Positions 10,347 to 21,679 of a stretch of 64,000 nt of DNA are shown piece after piece. This DNA is from Gonatopus flavifemur (taxonomy: Eukaryota > Arthropoda > Insecta > Hymenoptera > Dryinidae): the NCBI GenBank assembly GCA_018340375.1, contig JAFFJZ010000003.1, positions 53,103,006 through 53,167,005 on the forward strand. The letters are read 5' to 3'. Position numbers and translations under genes: made by a program. The notes below the pieces were generated by a model. It saw only the letters and a list, made by a program, of their open reading frames with translations, had not been told where the DNA came from and searched no databases. Numbering within the stretch: position 1 is the stretch's first letter; every line of letters begins with the position of its first letter.

Positions 10347-10610
10347 GATGGTTCCATTTGATGGAATTTTTTCTTGCAATAAATTACTCGAAACTGGATT
10401 CACAATGAAATCATGCCTGAAAATCTCAAATTTTATAATGAATCCAGTTCCAAATAATTTGTCATAAAAGAGAATTTCACTGAATAGACCCACTGTATCC
10501 TTTTTAGAGGATACGAGCGTTACCATCCGAGCACGTTGGTCAGAAGAAGACTAATCCATACAATAGAAAAAGAGGTCCGAGGCAAACGCTCGTTCTCTCT
10601 TGAGTGGATA
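10347..10610. other. Junction sequence, a short imperfect fold only
   Basis: Between the palindromic MITE and the broken 3' side of LINE copy 1. GAAACTGGATTCACAATG and a partner TAATGAATCCAGTTCC form a short imperfect fold. The motif TTACCATCCGAGCACGTTGG also occurs inverted near 40650. Confidence 0.4.
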
Positions 10611-13391
10611 CTTATATCTCTTTCGCTTTCACCGTTTTCTGTAATTATGCTTCCTAGATATTCAAATTCTTTCACTTGCTGAATCGTCTCTGCGTCTATT
10701 TTGATTTTCGTTCTCCTTGATGTTTTCGCTGTTGTACAAATCATGAATTTTGTTTTGTCCTCATTTATATCTATGCAATAGTTTTCTAGTAAGTTGTTTT
10801 CATAGTATTGAGAGTATTTTCTAATTCAGCACCACTCGTAGCTAATATAGCTATGTCATCCGCAAATCTCAACATGCTTACATTTTCACCTTGAATCTGT
10901 AATTTCAATTGCACTTACTCCTTCACTCCGTTCATCGCTTCTTCTATGTACAAATTGAAAATCAATGGCGATAGTGAGCGTCCATGTCTCACCTCTCTCT
11001 CAATTTGAGCTTCTCCTCCACTCAGAGAAAAATCTGGTCAGCACAATCACAGCACGTAGTTGATGTTTGCCTTGACCTACCTTTTTCAAAATCGTGAACA
11101 TTTTCTCAAAATTAACATTATCGAATGCTTTTTGTATACCTACAAAACCTATTTAAACAGACTTTTTTAACTCTAAACTCTTCTCTGCTACGGTTCTGAG
11201 TGCTGATATTGCTTCCCGCGTTCCCCTATTTTTCCTAAAACCGAACTGATCTGCCAATCTACTCTCTATTTTATTCTCTGTTCTCCTGTATATAATTTTT
11301 GTCAGTATTTTCGAGGCATGTGAAGTTAAACTAATCGTTCTGTAGTTGTCGCGTTTGTCTGCTCCTTGTTGTTTTGGAATTGCGACAATTTTATTCTTTT
11401 GGAAATCTTTCGATACTCCTCCATTTTCGTACATATCTCTGACCAATTCAAACAGTGCGTCACGAGTTCTTTGACTGGAGGCTTTGATAAGGTCCGCACT
11501 TATGCCATCTATTTCTGGCGCTTTATTATTTTTCAATTCCTTTAAAGCCCTGTCGAATTCTGATCTCAAAATTGAATCTCCCAATTCTTCATCGATATCT
11601 TCCTCCCTCTTTAAAAATCCAATATTATCGCTCTCTTTATGCCGATCTTCCAAATGATTAATCCATTGTTCTATTTTTCCCCCGTTCGTATCAATTGTCT
11701 CCCTAGAGAATTTTCAATCATACTGCTTCTAGATTTCATTCGTCCAAAAAATCCCTTAACCATCCTATATGCTTCATCAATTTTCCCTGAATGTAATCTT
11801 ACTTCTATATCTTGACATTTTCCCTCCAACCATTGTTCTTTTGCTTTCCTTGATTCTCTGATTATTTTATTCCTCAGTGCCTTGTACGTCTGCTGGTCTT
11901 GTTCACTATTCTTATTCTTGTATTTCCTCCTTTCATTAATTAAATCGAGAATTTCTTCTGTTATCCATGGTTTCTTAGGCTCTATCTCATCGTTCTTCAA
12001 AATTTCATCTGCACATTGCTCTATGTCCCCCTTCGTATTTGTCCATCTACTCTCTATTTCCAAGTCTTTCTCTTGTCGATGCTCCAATTTTTCGTTCCAC
12101 ATCACTTTGAATGCCTCTCGTGTTTTTCCTTGTTTGAGATTTTTCAAATTCCATCTTTTTTGCATTTTCCTTTTCTTTTTCAGAGCTTTGAATTTCAGAG
12201 AACATTTCATCAGCAACATATTGTGATCACTATCTATATCCGCGCCTGGATAAGTTTTACAGCTTTTCACTTGGTTTTTAAATCTTTGTTTCACTAATAT
12301 GTAATCGATTTGATATCTTGCTGTATCTCCTGGCATTTTCCGAATATAGATTCTTCTTGGATGATTTTTGAATAATGTGTTGGTAATAACCATTTTATGG
12401 CTTTCACAGAATTCGATTAAACGTTGTCCTCTTTCATTTCTTTTTCCTAACGCAAAATCTCCTATTATGTTGCCCTCTTTTCCTTGCCCTACTACCGCAT
12501 TCCAGTCGCCTATGATCATTAAATTTTCTTCTCCCTTTACATATTCTATCATTTCTTCTATTTCATGGTACGTTTTTTCGATATCTCCCTCTGAGTATGC
12601 AGATGTGGGCATGTATACTTGAACTATAACAGTGTCTACCGGTTTTGTTCTAACTCTGACCATCATTATGCGTTCGCTATGTTGCAGATAATTTTCTATC
12701 CTATTCCCTACCCTTTTATGCATTATAATTCCCACACCTGCTAGACCATTCTTCGATGCTGTATGAATGATTCTATAATCCTCACTCCAGAAATCCCCTT
12801 CTTGCGGCCATCTTATTTCACTAATTCCCATTACATCGATACCTAACCTCTTCATTTCTAATTTCAAATTCTCTAATTTTCCTGTTTGTCTCAGTGATCT
12901 AACATTCCACGCTCCGACCCGAAGAATGTTCTCTTTCTTCCCTATCATGTTTGGTTTTCTGTCTTGTTTGATGAGGCTCTCTCGAGTAGCCTCCACCCGG
13001 AGATCCGAACGGGAGGCTATTTTACCTCCGGAATATGTTACCCGAGAGAACGCCATCATGTTGTTGTTGATTTCTTTTTTTCAATAAATTGAAATTGAAA
13101 ATTCTTGGCTTGGAGAAAAGATTTTATTTCCTCGGGAATATTAAAAGATATCAAGTTTCCCCTTGCTTTCCTCCCGTTTCTGCCGATGTTCCTGGCATTG
13201 GGATGATGTAGTTTCTCTCAGTTTGTATTCTCCCTCTCGAGTAGTTTATTCCACCCGAAAAAGAGACCCAAATTTGAGATACTCATCCTCCGCACCACGT
13301 AAAGGAAGCAGATACTACCAAGGATGGATAACAAGGATATCAAGGACAGGTATCATGAATATCCCCCTGGAAGACCCGCAATCATCCCACG
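10611..13391 (-). pseudogene. RTE-like LINE copy 1: endonuclease-reverse transcriptase
   Basis: The coding part starts at 13059, and its 5' UTR runs to 13391. Residues 1-462 carry an APE-type endonuclease with AWNVRSL, GISEIRW, GDWNAVVG, IDYILV and SDHNMLL motifs, like the insect proteins labelled craniofacial development protein 2. A one-base loss in an A-run near 11688 shifts the frame. The reverse transcriptase then continues at 11653-11153 with NNKAPEIDGISADLIKA and QFGFRKNRGTREAI. Downstream the frame decays, and homology stops near 10611 before the normal 3' end. The enzyme would nick target DNA and copy element RNA at the nick. This copy is inactive. Confidence 0.85.
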
Positions 13392-13404
13392 GGGAGGGAT
13401 ACCT

Positions 13405-16044
13405 ACCCTATTCGTTTCTAATTTCAAATTTTCTAGTTTTCCTGTTTGTCTCAGTGATCTAACATTCCACGCTTCGACTCGAAGAATGTTCTCTTGCTTC
13501 CCTATCTTCTTTGGTTTTCTATCTTGTTTGACGAAGCTCTCTCGAGCAGCCTCCACCCGGAGATCCAAACGGGAGGCTATTTTACCTCCGGAATATTTTA
13601 CCCGAGAGAACGCCATCATGTTGTTGTTGTTGATCTGTTTTCAATAAATAGAAATCTCAAAATTCTAGGTTTGGAGAAGTTAGTTTGAAAATACAAGACC
13701 AGCAGACGTACAAGGCACTGAGGAATAAAATAATCAGAGAATCAAGGAAAACAAGAGAACAGTGGTTGGAGGAAAAATGTCAGGATATAGAAGTAAGGTT
13801 ACATTTAGGGAAAATAGATGAGGCATATAGGATTGTTAGGAGATTTTTCGGACAAATGAAATCTAGAAGCAGTGAGATTAAAAATTCTCTAGGGGGACAA
13901 TTGATAAGAACGGAGGAAAAAATAGAACAATGGATTAATCATTTGGAAGATCTGCACGGAGAGAACTATACGGTAACCATTACTGGGAAGAATAGGAATT
14001 CGGTGACAGATATTCTAAAATTGTAATAAGTACTATTCAAAATCGAAGTGAGTGCGATAAAATGTTTACGTTACCATGGGAACGATAGGTTAACATCGTA
14101 ATGATCACCAAATCGCGAGTCAGCACTCAATTCTTATCCTAAAGTCGCGATGAAAACTAGAGCGAATGGGAATCAATCCCATACATTTTTCTCAGTGTGT
14201 ATGAAGGAAGCGATAATATAGGATTTTTAGAGAGGTAAGAAGATGTCGATGAAGAAGAATTGGGAGATTCAATTTTGAGATCAGAATTCAACAGGGCTCT
14301 AGAAGAATTGAAAAATAATAAAGCACCAGGAGTAGATAGCATAAGTGCGGACCTTATCAAAGCCTCCAGTCAAAGAACTCGTGACGCACTGTTTGCATTG
14401 GTCAGAGATATGTACGAAAATGGAGGAGTATCGAAAGATTTCCAAAAGAATAAAATTGTCGCAATTCCAAAACAACAAGGAGCAGACAAATGCGACAACT
14501 ACAGAACGATTAGTTTAACTTCACATGCCTCGAAAATGCTGACAAAAATTATATACAGGAGAACAGAGAATAAAATAGAGAGTAGATTGGCAGATCAGTT
14601 CGGTTTTAGGAAAAATAGGGGAACGCGGGAAGCAATATCAGCACTCAGAACCGTAGCAGAGAAGAGTTTAGAGTTAAAAAAGTCTGTGTATATAGGTTTT
14701 GTAGGTATACAAAAAGCATTCGATAATGTTAATTTTGAGAAAATGTTCACGATTTTGAAAAAGGTAGGTCAAGGCAAAAATCAACTACGTGCTGTGATTG
14801 TGCCGACCAGATTTTTCTCTGAGTGAAGGAGAAGCTCAAATTGAGAGAGAGGTGAGACAAGGATGCTCACTATCGCCATTGATTTTCAATTTGTACATAG
14901 AAGAAGCGATGAACGGAGTGAAGGAGTAAGTGCAATTGAAATTACAGATTCAAGGTGAAAATGTAAGCATGTTGAGATTTGCGGATGACATAGCTATATT
15001 AGCTACGAGTGGTGCTGAATTAGAAAATACTCTCAATACTATGAAAACAACTTACTAGAAAACTATTGCATAGATATAAATGAGGACAAAACAAAATTCA
15101 TGATTTGTACAACAGCGAAAACATCAAGGAGAACGAAAATCAAAATAGACGCAGAGACGATTCAGCAAGTGAAAGAATTTGAATATCTAGGAAGCATAAT
15201 TACAGAAAACGGTGAAAGCGAAAGAGACATAAGAGCACAAATAGTACAAGGAAAACAGGCTCTCCACCAAAAGAAACAGATATTATGTTCGAAGAATATT
15301 AGCTTAGCAGTAAGGAAGAAATTCTTGAAGAGTTACGTTTGGAGCACAGCCCTATATGGTTGCAAAACTTGGTCAATTGGAGAAACGGACCAATGAAGAC
15401 TTGAAGCTTTTGAAATGTGGTGTTATAGAAAGATGCTTAGAATAAAGTGGATAGAGAAAGTAAGAAATGAAGAAGTACTTGAGAAGGTCAATAAAAAAAG
15501 AAGTTTTTTGAGACAGGTCGTGAAAAGAAAAAGTAATCTGATTGGACACACCTTGGAAGGACACAATATTGGAAGGAAAGTGAATGGTAAAACTCGAAGA
15601 GGTAGACCTAGATTAAGTTATATGAAGCAAATTATAGAAGATAAGGGTTGTCGTAGATATGCAGAAATTAAGCGGTTAGCGGATAATAGACAGGGTTGGA
15701 GGATTTCATCAAACCAGTCATAAGACTGATTACTTCATGATGATGATGATGAGGTTTGGAGAAAGATTCCATTTCCTCGGGGATATTAAAAGATGTCCAG
15801 GAAGGTAGTTTCCCCTTGCTTTCCCCCCGTTTTTGCCGATGTTCCTTGCGTTGGGATGATTCAGTTTCTGTCAGTTTCTATTCTCCCTCTCGAGTAGTTT
15901 ATTCCACCCGAAAAAGAGACCCAAATCTGAGACACTCCCCACCACGTAAAGAAAGCAGATACTACCAACGATAGATAAAAAGGATATCAAGGATGGGTAC
16001 CAAGAATATCCCCCTGGAAGACCCGCAATCATCCCACGGGGAGG
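13405..16044 (-). pseudogene. RTE-like LINE copy 2: 5' part, split by copy 3
   Basis: On the minus strand the 5' UTR runs 16044-15764 and continues at 13666-13405, where the first roughly 75 codons (MMAFSRVKYSGGKIAS...) match copy 1. A plus-strand LINE lies between the two pieces, bounded by the duplication AGGTTTGGAGAA at 13667-13678 and 15752-15763. The frame breaks off at about 13405, next to the 5' end of copy 1, as if copy 1 landed inside it. Confidence 0.75.
13679..15751 (+). pseudogene. RTE-like LINE copy 3: 5'-truncated insertion with 3' tail
   Basis: This is a 2073-bp 5'-truncated copy inserted head-on into copy 2 with a 12-bp duplication. It covers the linker region (13685-14026), reverse transcriptase fingers and palm (14260-14826, with NKIVAIPKQQGADK), the catalytic FADD at about 14978-14989, and the C-terminal region (15100-15396 and 15415-15723). 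About 230 bases near 14030-14250 do not match copy 1. Stops and frameshifts interrupt it. The 3' end is GACTGATTACTTCATG plus an ATG microsatellite. Confidence 0.82.
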
Positions 16045-16457
16045 CGAGGAAAATCAACATGTCCATTTTAATGCTCATTTTGATGCTCAGTTCAATATAT
16101 GCTAGTTTATATTTGCTAGTTTCTGCTGCAGAAATTTGAAATCAAGGACTAGAAATTGCATATCAGTTTGCACTCAACGGCATCACTTTTATTGAACTTT
16201 TTGCATCACTTTTTTTGTTATAAAAATCTGATAATACTCATGGGGATACTAGCGCCTAGACGCTAATCGTTTTGTACTGGCCACTTCATTCGAAAAATAC
16301 TGTATTAATTTGTACAAACAATGTTTCTGAAGATTCCTTATGACTCAATGAATTTTTAGAAACTTAGTGTGAACGAAGTTATTCAACAATTCTGTACTGG
16401 TCGCCCAGTAAACATTATATCTACAATTTGTCTAGACAAGACATCTCATCTTCTACA
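16045..16457. other. Intron sequence with a GATACTAGCG relic
   Basis: GGGGATACTAGCGCC near 16240 resembles the left end of the foldback family at 3963, but no matching right end is visible nearby. Otherwise nothing is recognised. Confidence 0.35.
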
Positions 16458-17580
16458 GGGTGGCCACTTCTGGAAAAACCTCAAAACCCCGGAAAAAGTC
16501 AGGGAATATCATTGAACTGGGAAAAGTCAGGGAATTTCATTGGAAGTCAGCAAATTTTTTTTCAATGCCGACACAGTTCTTTAAATTCATATCAATATTA
16601 GCTACGCTAGACAAGAATACTCGGAAGTGTCATAGAAATTCACACAAGTCCGGTTTTATCACTAACGATTATGAATTTCACAAAAGCACGGAGAAAATTT
16701 TGTAATCAAAATTACTATATTTATATCGTAGCTGTGGGATCCCTGGTTAAAAGAATTCATTGAATCTGACAAATGAAATTCAATGAGATTTGGTCGGAAC
16801 ATTGTCCAAGTTTGATTGTAATTTAATGAGAATTGGTCAGAATCAATGGGTTATTTTAACCAGGGATATACTCCATTGTGGCGAAAAGAACCATGAGCGT
16901 GCGACAAATTACCACAACTCTTCTTGAAGTCAATATGCGGAGTAATAAGAAGGCACAAAGTTATAGTTCCTATCGTCATAATCGGGTATATCCCACGGGT
17001 ACGATACCGTGTCTAATAATCTTCAATATAAATTTTTCTCTGTGAGGGTATTCGTAAGAGATTCATGGAATTGATGCATAGATGAATGTTTATGATTGAT
17101 AATGATTTTCCATGGAATATTGAAAAACATTTCCTTCTCTGGTATCTGACATCTGAGAACCAATTCGGAATGGTTTTTAAGTGAACACAAAACTGATATC
17201 AGATGTCTTAGATCAGTTCAATTTTCATCATCTTCTATACATGACAGGGCCCCCCAGACATTAAAAGTCGGGGAATCCTTATTCAGTCAGGGATTGAAAG
17301 TAGGAAGTCAGAAAACGTTTTCAAAATGTCCCATTAGTCAGGGAAATCCATTCAAATTTATAAAAAGTCAGGGGAAATTGAAACATTTGATTTCAGCAGA
17401 AAATTTTCGAGAAGTAATGTCCACTTGTGTATTTTTTACCCAGCCAGTCCCCATTATGCAAACAATAATGAATTCAATAAGAATTCAATGAGTTCAAGAT
17501 GAAAACGTATTGAATTCCCGCAGAATTCATTATGAAGTCTTGATACGAATTCAAAATATGTGTTCATAATAAATACATAC

Positions 17581-17746
17581 AGTCAACTGGGGTGATGCCG
17601 ATCACTGTGGGGTGAAAACGATCATTCATTTTTGCTCCAATTTCTTTTCTTTGAATGCTCCAATCGACATTTATCCCTAACACAATGCTGTATGCAAAAG
17701 ATCGCCTTCACCCCATAGTGATCGTCTTCGCCCCAGTTTACGGTAC
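17581..17746. repeat. Foldback element with GGGGTGA motifs
   Basis: AGTCAACTGGGGTGATGCC, GATCACTGTGGGGTGAA and AACGATC pair with GATCGCCTTCACCCCATAG, TGATCGTCTTCG and CCCCAGTTTACGG. The arms are about 45 bp. Confidence 0.6.
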
Positions 17747-18325
17747 TCAAGAGCATAACGGGAACTCTTGTGCTGTTTGGGTGAAGAATAGATGTTTTTA
17801 TCTGCACCTGGATAAGTTTATCAGCTTCTTATTTGATTGATAAATCTTGGAGATGTGATTAGAAAATATTAATAATGAAATATTGATTAATTTATTTTTT
17901 GACTAAAACTATTTGAATAATCGTTTAAATGAATGTAGATGACCGTAAGTGGATAATTAGATTTGGTATAATTTTTAAAACGGTTCATTTTATTCAAATG
18001 TTAATAGAAGTTCAAGACAGTTTATCAATAAAAAAAATTGGGTTTGATATATTTTTTTTTTTCATGTGTATTTTGTATGTCAATATTAATATCCACATAC
18101 AAAACCTCGGGTTGTATTTGACGATAAGAGATTCAATAAACTTTAGTATTACCGAACTGTAAAAGAGCTTTAATATTCTCAGATAGCATTTTGTATTCTT
18201 GAATGTCTGGAAACATTGAACTCTTTCAAAGTTGTTCATGAATTCATCAGTTCGAAAAGAGCTTTGAGGAATCCTGTGCCTGTTCTTGAAAAAGGATTCC
18301 ATAGTGAAAAAATTTCATAGAACTT

Positions 18326-18460
18326 CATGTCAAGATTTGGCTCTATGCAAATTTTATAAAATTTTTATAGAACTTCGACGAATAATTTTTCTCTCCATGA
18401 CTTTCTATGGATTTTTCTATAGAAATTCCATACAGTTTACATAGAGCTGAATCTTGACAT
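18326..18460. repeat. Foldback element
   Basis: CATGTCAAGATTTGGCTCTATG and CATAGAGCTGAATCTTGACATG form the ends, and the interior repeats TTCTATAGAAATTCC-like half-sites. Confidence 0.5.
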
Positions 18461-19800
18461 GAGATTTTATACAATTTGTTCACTAGGGCTCTGCATGTGC
18501 TATCTGAGTATATTTGTTTGAGAGTCAGGGAAAATTTTGAACACGGTCAGTGGAAGTCAGAAAAAGTCAGGGAAAATGACTCTTCAAATTTTTGGGAGAC
18601 TCTGCATAATTTTCACATATAATCAGGGCCGGCGAAAGGTCGACTCCACGATCGAATACTCGGCACATTACCTTTTTTGTTGTACCGAATTCAGCATACT
18701 AAAATTCCATCATGTACAATGTCTTGCAATGATTTTTTCTGATTAGCTCTGTTGTTTGATCTTCCTGTCCTATCTCCTCCCTGCTCCCATCGCTACTCGG
18801 CACATCACTAAAAACTTGTTCGGTGGCTCTGTATATAATATATATATCAGATGAACCTTATGTATAAAAAATTCTAAAAATAGAGCTAATCCATCAAATC
18901 TGATGTTTTTTCCGTATTCGGGACTTCAGAAATTTTCTGAATCAGTCCCCAAACCTTAGGCCCTAGAATCATAATGAATCATAAATGAAATTCGAGCCAT
19001 GATTTAGTATGGAAATACTGGTCAACAGCCATCTTTTTGCCTGAGGTTTAGGAACTTATTCGGAATAATTTTGGAGCAAATACGAAAACAAAATCAGATT
19101 TGTTGAATCAGTTGAATTATTATAATTTTTTATGCATAAGATTTATCAATTATATAGTTCACATTCTTTCAACTTGAACAGATTTTATGGAAAACTATAC
19201 TGATCTATACACGAGTGTTCATTGTGAATTTTCATCCTAAATCATAGTCCGAACATCGTTTATGATTTGTCATAATCATTCATAATTATGAGGTAATGAT
19301 CAATATTCTTTAAAAATTAATTATGAATTAATTATCAATCATAAATAATCATCTATGAATATCCATAAATTTTTTATCGACATCCTGTTGAAAAATCTAT
19401 AATTTTTCATGTCAAAATAGAACTTTTATGTATTTCTATGACACCTTGATCAGGGTTCATCTCTTACAATAATAAAATGCTGATGTCCACTATAAATTTT
19501 TCTCCATGTATAATTTGAGGTTTTGTATTTTTTTTTTTTTTTCAATGGCTGTCGTCATATTGTTGACTTTAGTTAGCTTGTTGATTCGATAATATTTCCA
19601 ATTTATTTTAAACTAGTGAACACAATTCCATTGTTGATTCAAAATCTCACAATAGAAAAATGTGTAAAACATTAGCAAAAAACGTCTTATATCAGTTGAA
19701 GTATTCTCACGGGAACGGTTCAGTAGAGTCAGGGAAGAATGAAAAACTTATCTGGAAAAGTGAGGGAATTCTGTTTGAAAAAGAGAGTGGCCACTCTGCT

Positions 19801-20840
19801 TTCACACAATGCTCCAAAATAAGCCCAATAGATATCTATAGTAAAAGATATCTCACGCGACATTTTTAGACAAGTTTTAGATGTGATGTTTGTTTGTTGA
19901 ATTACAGTGCATTTGAAATACTATTAAATAAATTCGTACAAACTGAGTTTCTGGGGATTCTTTATGGCTCACTAGCAAGGCAGTCTTCGGCTTAGTGGGG
20001 CTCTTTAAGCATTCCACTTCATAGTGCTCTTCTCCCAGTAAAATTATAATGTACTTAGGAAGTAGAACTCTCCAGTCTATGTTTGAGATCTCTTAATGCA
20101 GTATTGCATTTTGAACATTTTATAATATAGTAGAACCTCATTTATGTGAGCTCACGAAAGAAATGCTGATTTCAGATAATTGAAATCTCGAATAATACGA
20201 GAAATATAAACTATACATATATTTTTAACGTTTTGATTTATTAGGGAAAGTAATCAGCAATTTAAGTAGAATGTTCAACAGTTTTTTGCAAGAATTCCTC
20301 TCAAACGCGTTTTTCTTGGAACGATATTTTCCAAACTCCTTGACATGATCAGAATACTATTAAACCGATCACTCCAAAATTTGAGCAATATATTGAGGAG
20401 ACAACCTTTTATATGTTAACGAATTGAGTAAGCTGTTTGCAGTTTGTCGGATTTTTCTTACTTTTCCTGCAGGAAGATGGATCACTTTCCCACTTATAGA
20501 AAGCAGTTTTGAAAATCTTTTGTTCTCACTATAGTTTATTTCAAGTATTGTACATCGTTTCAGGAGTAATCTGAGCCTAAATTGAGCCTACTTGTGGGAA
20601 GAATAGATTCTTTTAGCGATTACTGAGTTGCACAGTTACATATTCAAGAGCTGCAGTACTGGTGTATTTTTACTCATCGACACATGAGACTACTTTCCAA
20701 AAAATTACTTTCAAAATCTGATGAAGAGATCCATCTTCATTGTCAATTCTTCCCAATGTTTTAAAAATTTTAATTAAAGTGAAGGGGAGTGGGGAGGGGA
20801 GAAGTCAGACTGTGCAAACTTTTTTTGAAAGGAACGTAAT
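19801..20840. other. Intron sequence without recognised features
   Basis: I find no gene, clear inverted repeat or tandem array. One weak internal similarity to 16310-16370 (ACAAACTGAGTTTCTGGGG) suggests old repeat content. Confidence 0.4.
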
Positions 20841-21106
20841 TAAGAGGATACCAGCGCACCATCCGAGTAAAGAATTCATCTGCAAGATTTCTCTGAACTG
20901 AACACACGAAGCAGTCTGAAATTTTCTGAGAAAGAAATCTCAGTCGGTAATAGAATTTTTTTTCGAAATTTGAAAGTCGGGCTATGTACTACAATTTCTA
21001 AAGTATCAAAGATTATTTCCTAAAAATTTCAGACTTTCATAAGTTTAGTTCGGAGAAACCTTGCAGGCAGAATCTTCACACAGATGGTACACTGGTATCT
21101 CCTTAA
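20841..21106. mobile_element. Foldback MITE, GATACTAGCG family (diverged copy)
   Basis: It begins TAAGAGGATACCAGCGCACC and ends GGTACACTGGTATCTCCTTA. The arms include TCTGCAAGATTTCTCTGAAC and a partner GAGAAACCTTGCAGGCAG, giving about 100-bp imperfect arms. The interior differs from the other family members. Confidence 0.6.
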
Positions 21107-21677
21107 AAACCTTGGAGCATCGGAAAACAGATAAAATTTTGCTACGTACTTTGCAGCAAAAAAGTGCACTGCCAGGATCCCGCTCTGAGTATAAATTCAA
21201 GGCCCAGAACATATTCTTAAACATGAGAAAACAAGTTATAAAAATTATTGACATTTGTAGGTTAATATGTTTATAATCGTTTGAACAATTTTAAAGAATT
21301 ATTCGCAGTTCCAATTTCATATTCAAAGCTCAATTTGAATAATGTACTTTGTCACAGCGGATTTGAAATTTGCATTCATTGCTTAGTTTTCAGGAAGTAC
21401 GTAGCAGAATTTCGCCCATGTTCTTCAAGGGCTCCATGGCCCTTAAGCGGAGACCAGTGATCCCTGACGATGCAACCGGAGCTAAATATTTTCTGACAAA
21501 TTATTTGACAATAAAGCAATAGAAACAAAATATACCTCTACACCGCAGTGTATCGTATAGATGACAACAGTCCCAGAAATAACTGTAATTTCAATGCTGC
21601 TTTTTCTATGATCCCCCACCTACGTCGTCACATGCATTTAATATACCTTGACATGATTTACTTTCACATGTATAGTA
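21107..21677. other. Intron sequence without recognised features
   Basis: I see nothing beyond AT-rich sequence and short GGATCC-containing text. No domain-bearing frame. Confidence 0.4.
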
Positions 21678-21679
21678 TA

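Larger units (their letters stand above)
16458..19800. repeat. Degraded repeat with AAAGTCAGGGAATT motifs
   Basis: The segment opens CAGGGTGGCCACTTCTGG and carries many scattered copies of GTCAGGGAAA or GTCAGGGAAT (16497, 16525, 17284, 17337, 17369, 18525 and 18567, for example). It ends near AGTGGCCACTCTG at about 19788. A similar opening, CAGGGTGTCTAGCC with GGGAAAACCGGGAAATC, lies at 26621. Such ends are common in degraded animal DNA transposons; I cannot assign a superfamily. No transposase frame is present. Confidence 0.4.

Noticed and set aside
11882..12622. Plus-strand hydrophobic frames inside the LINE region
   Set aside because: They are antisense shadows of the LINE endonuclease frame on the minus strand.
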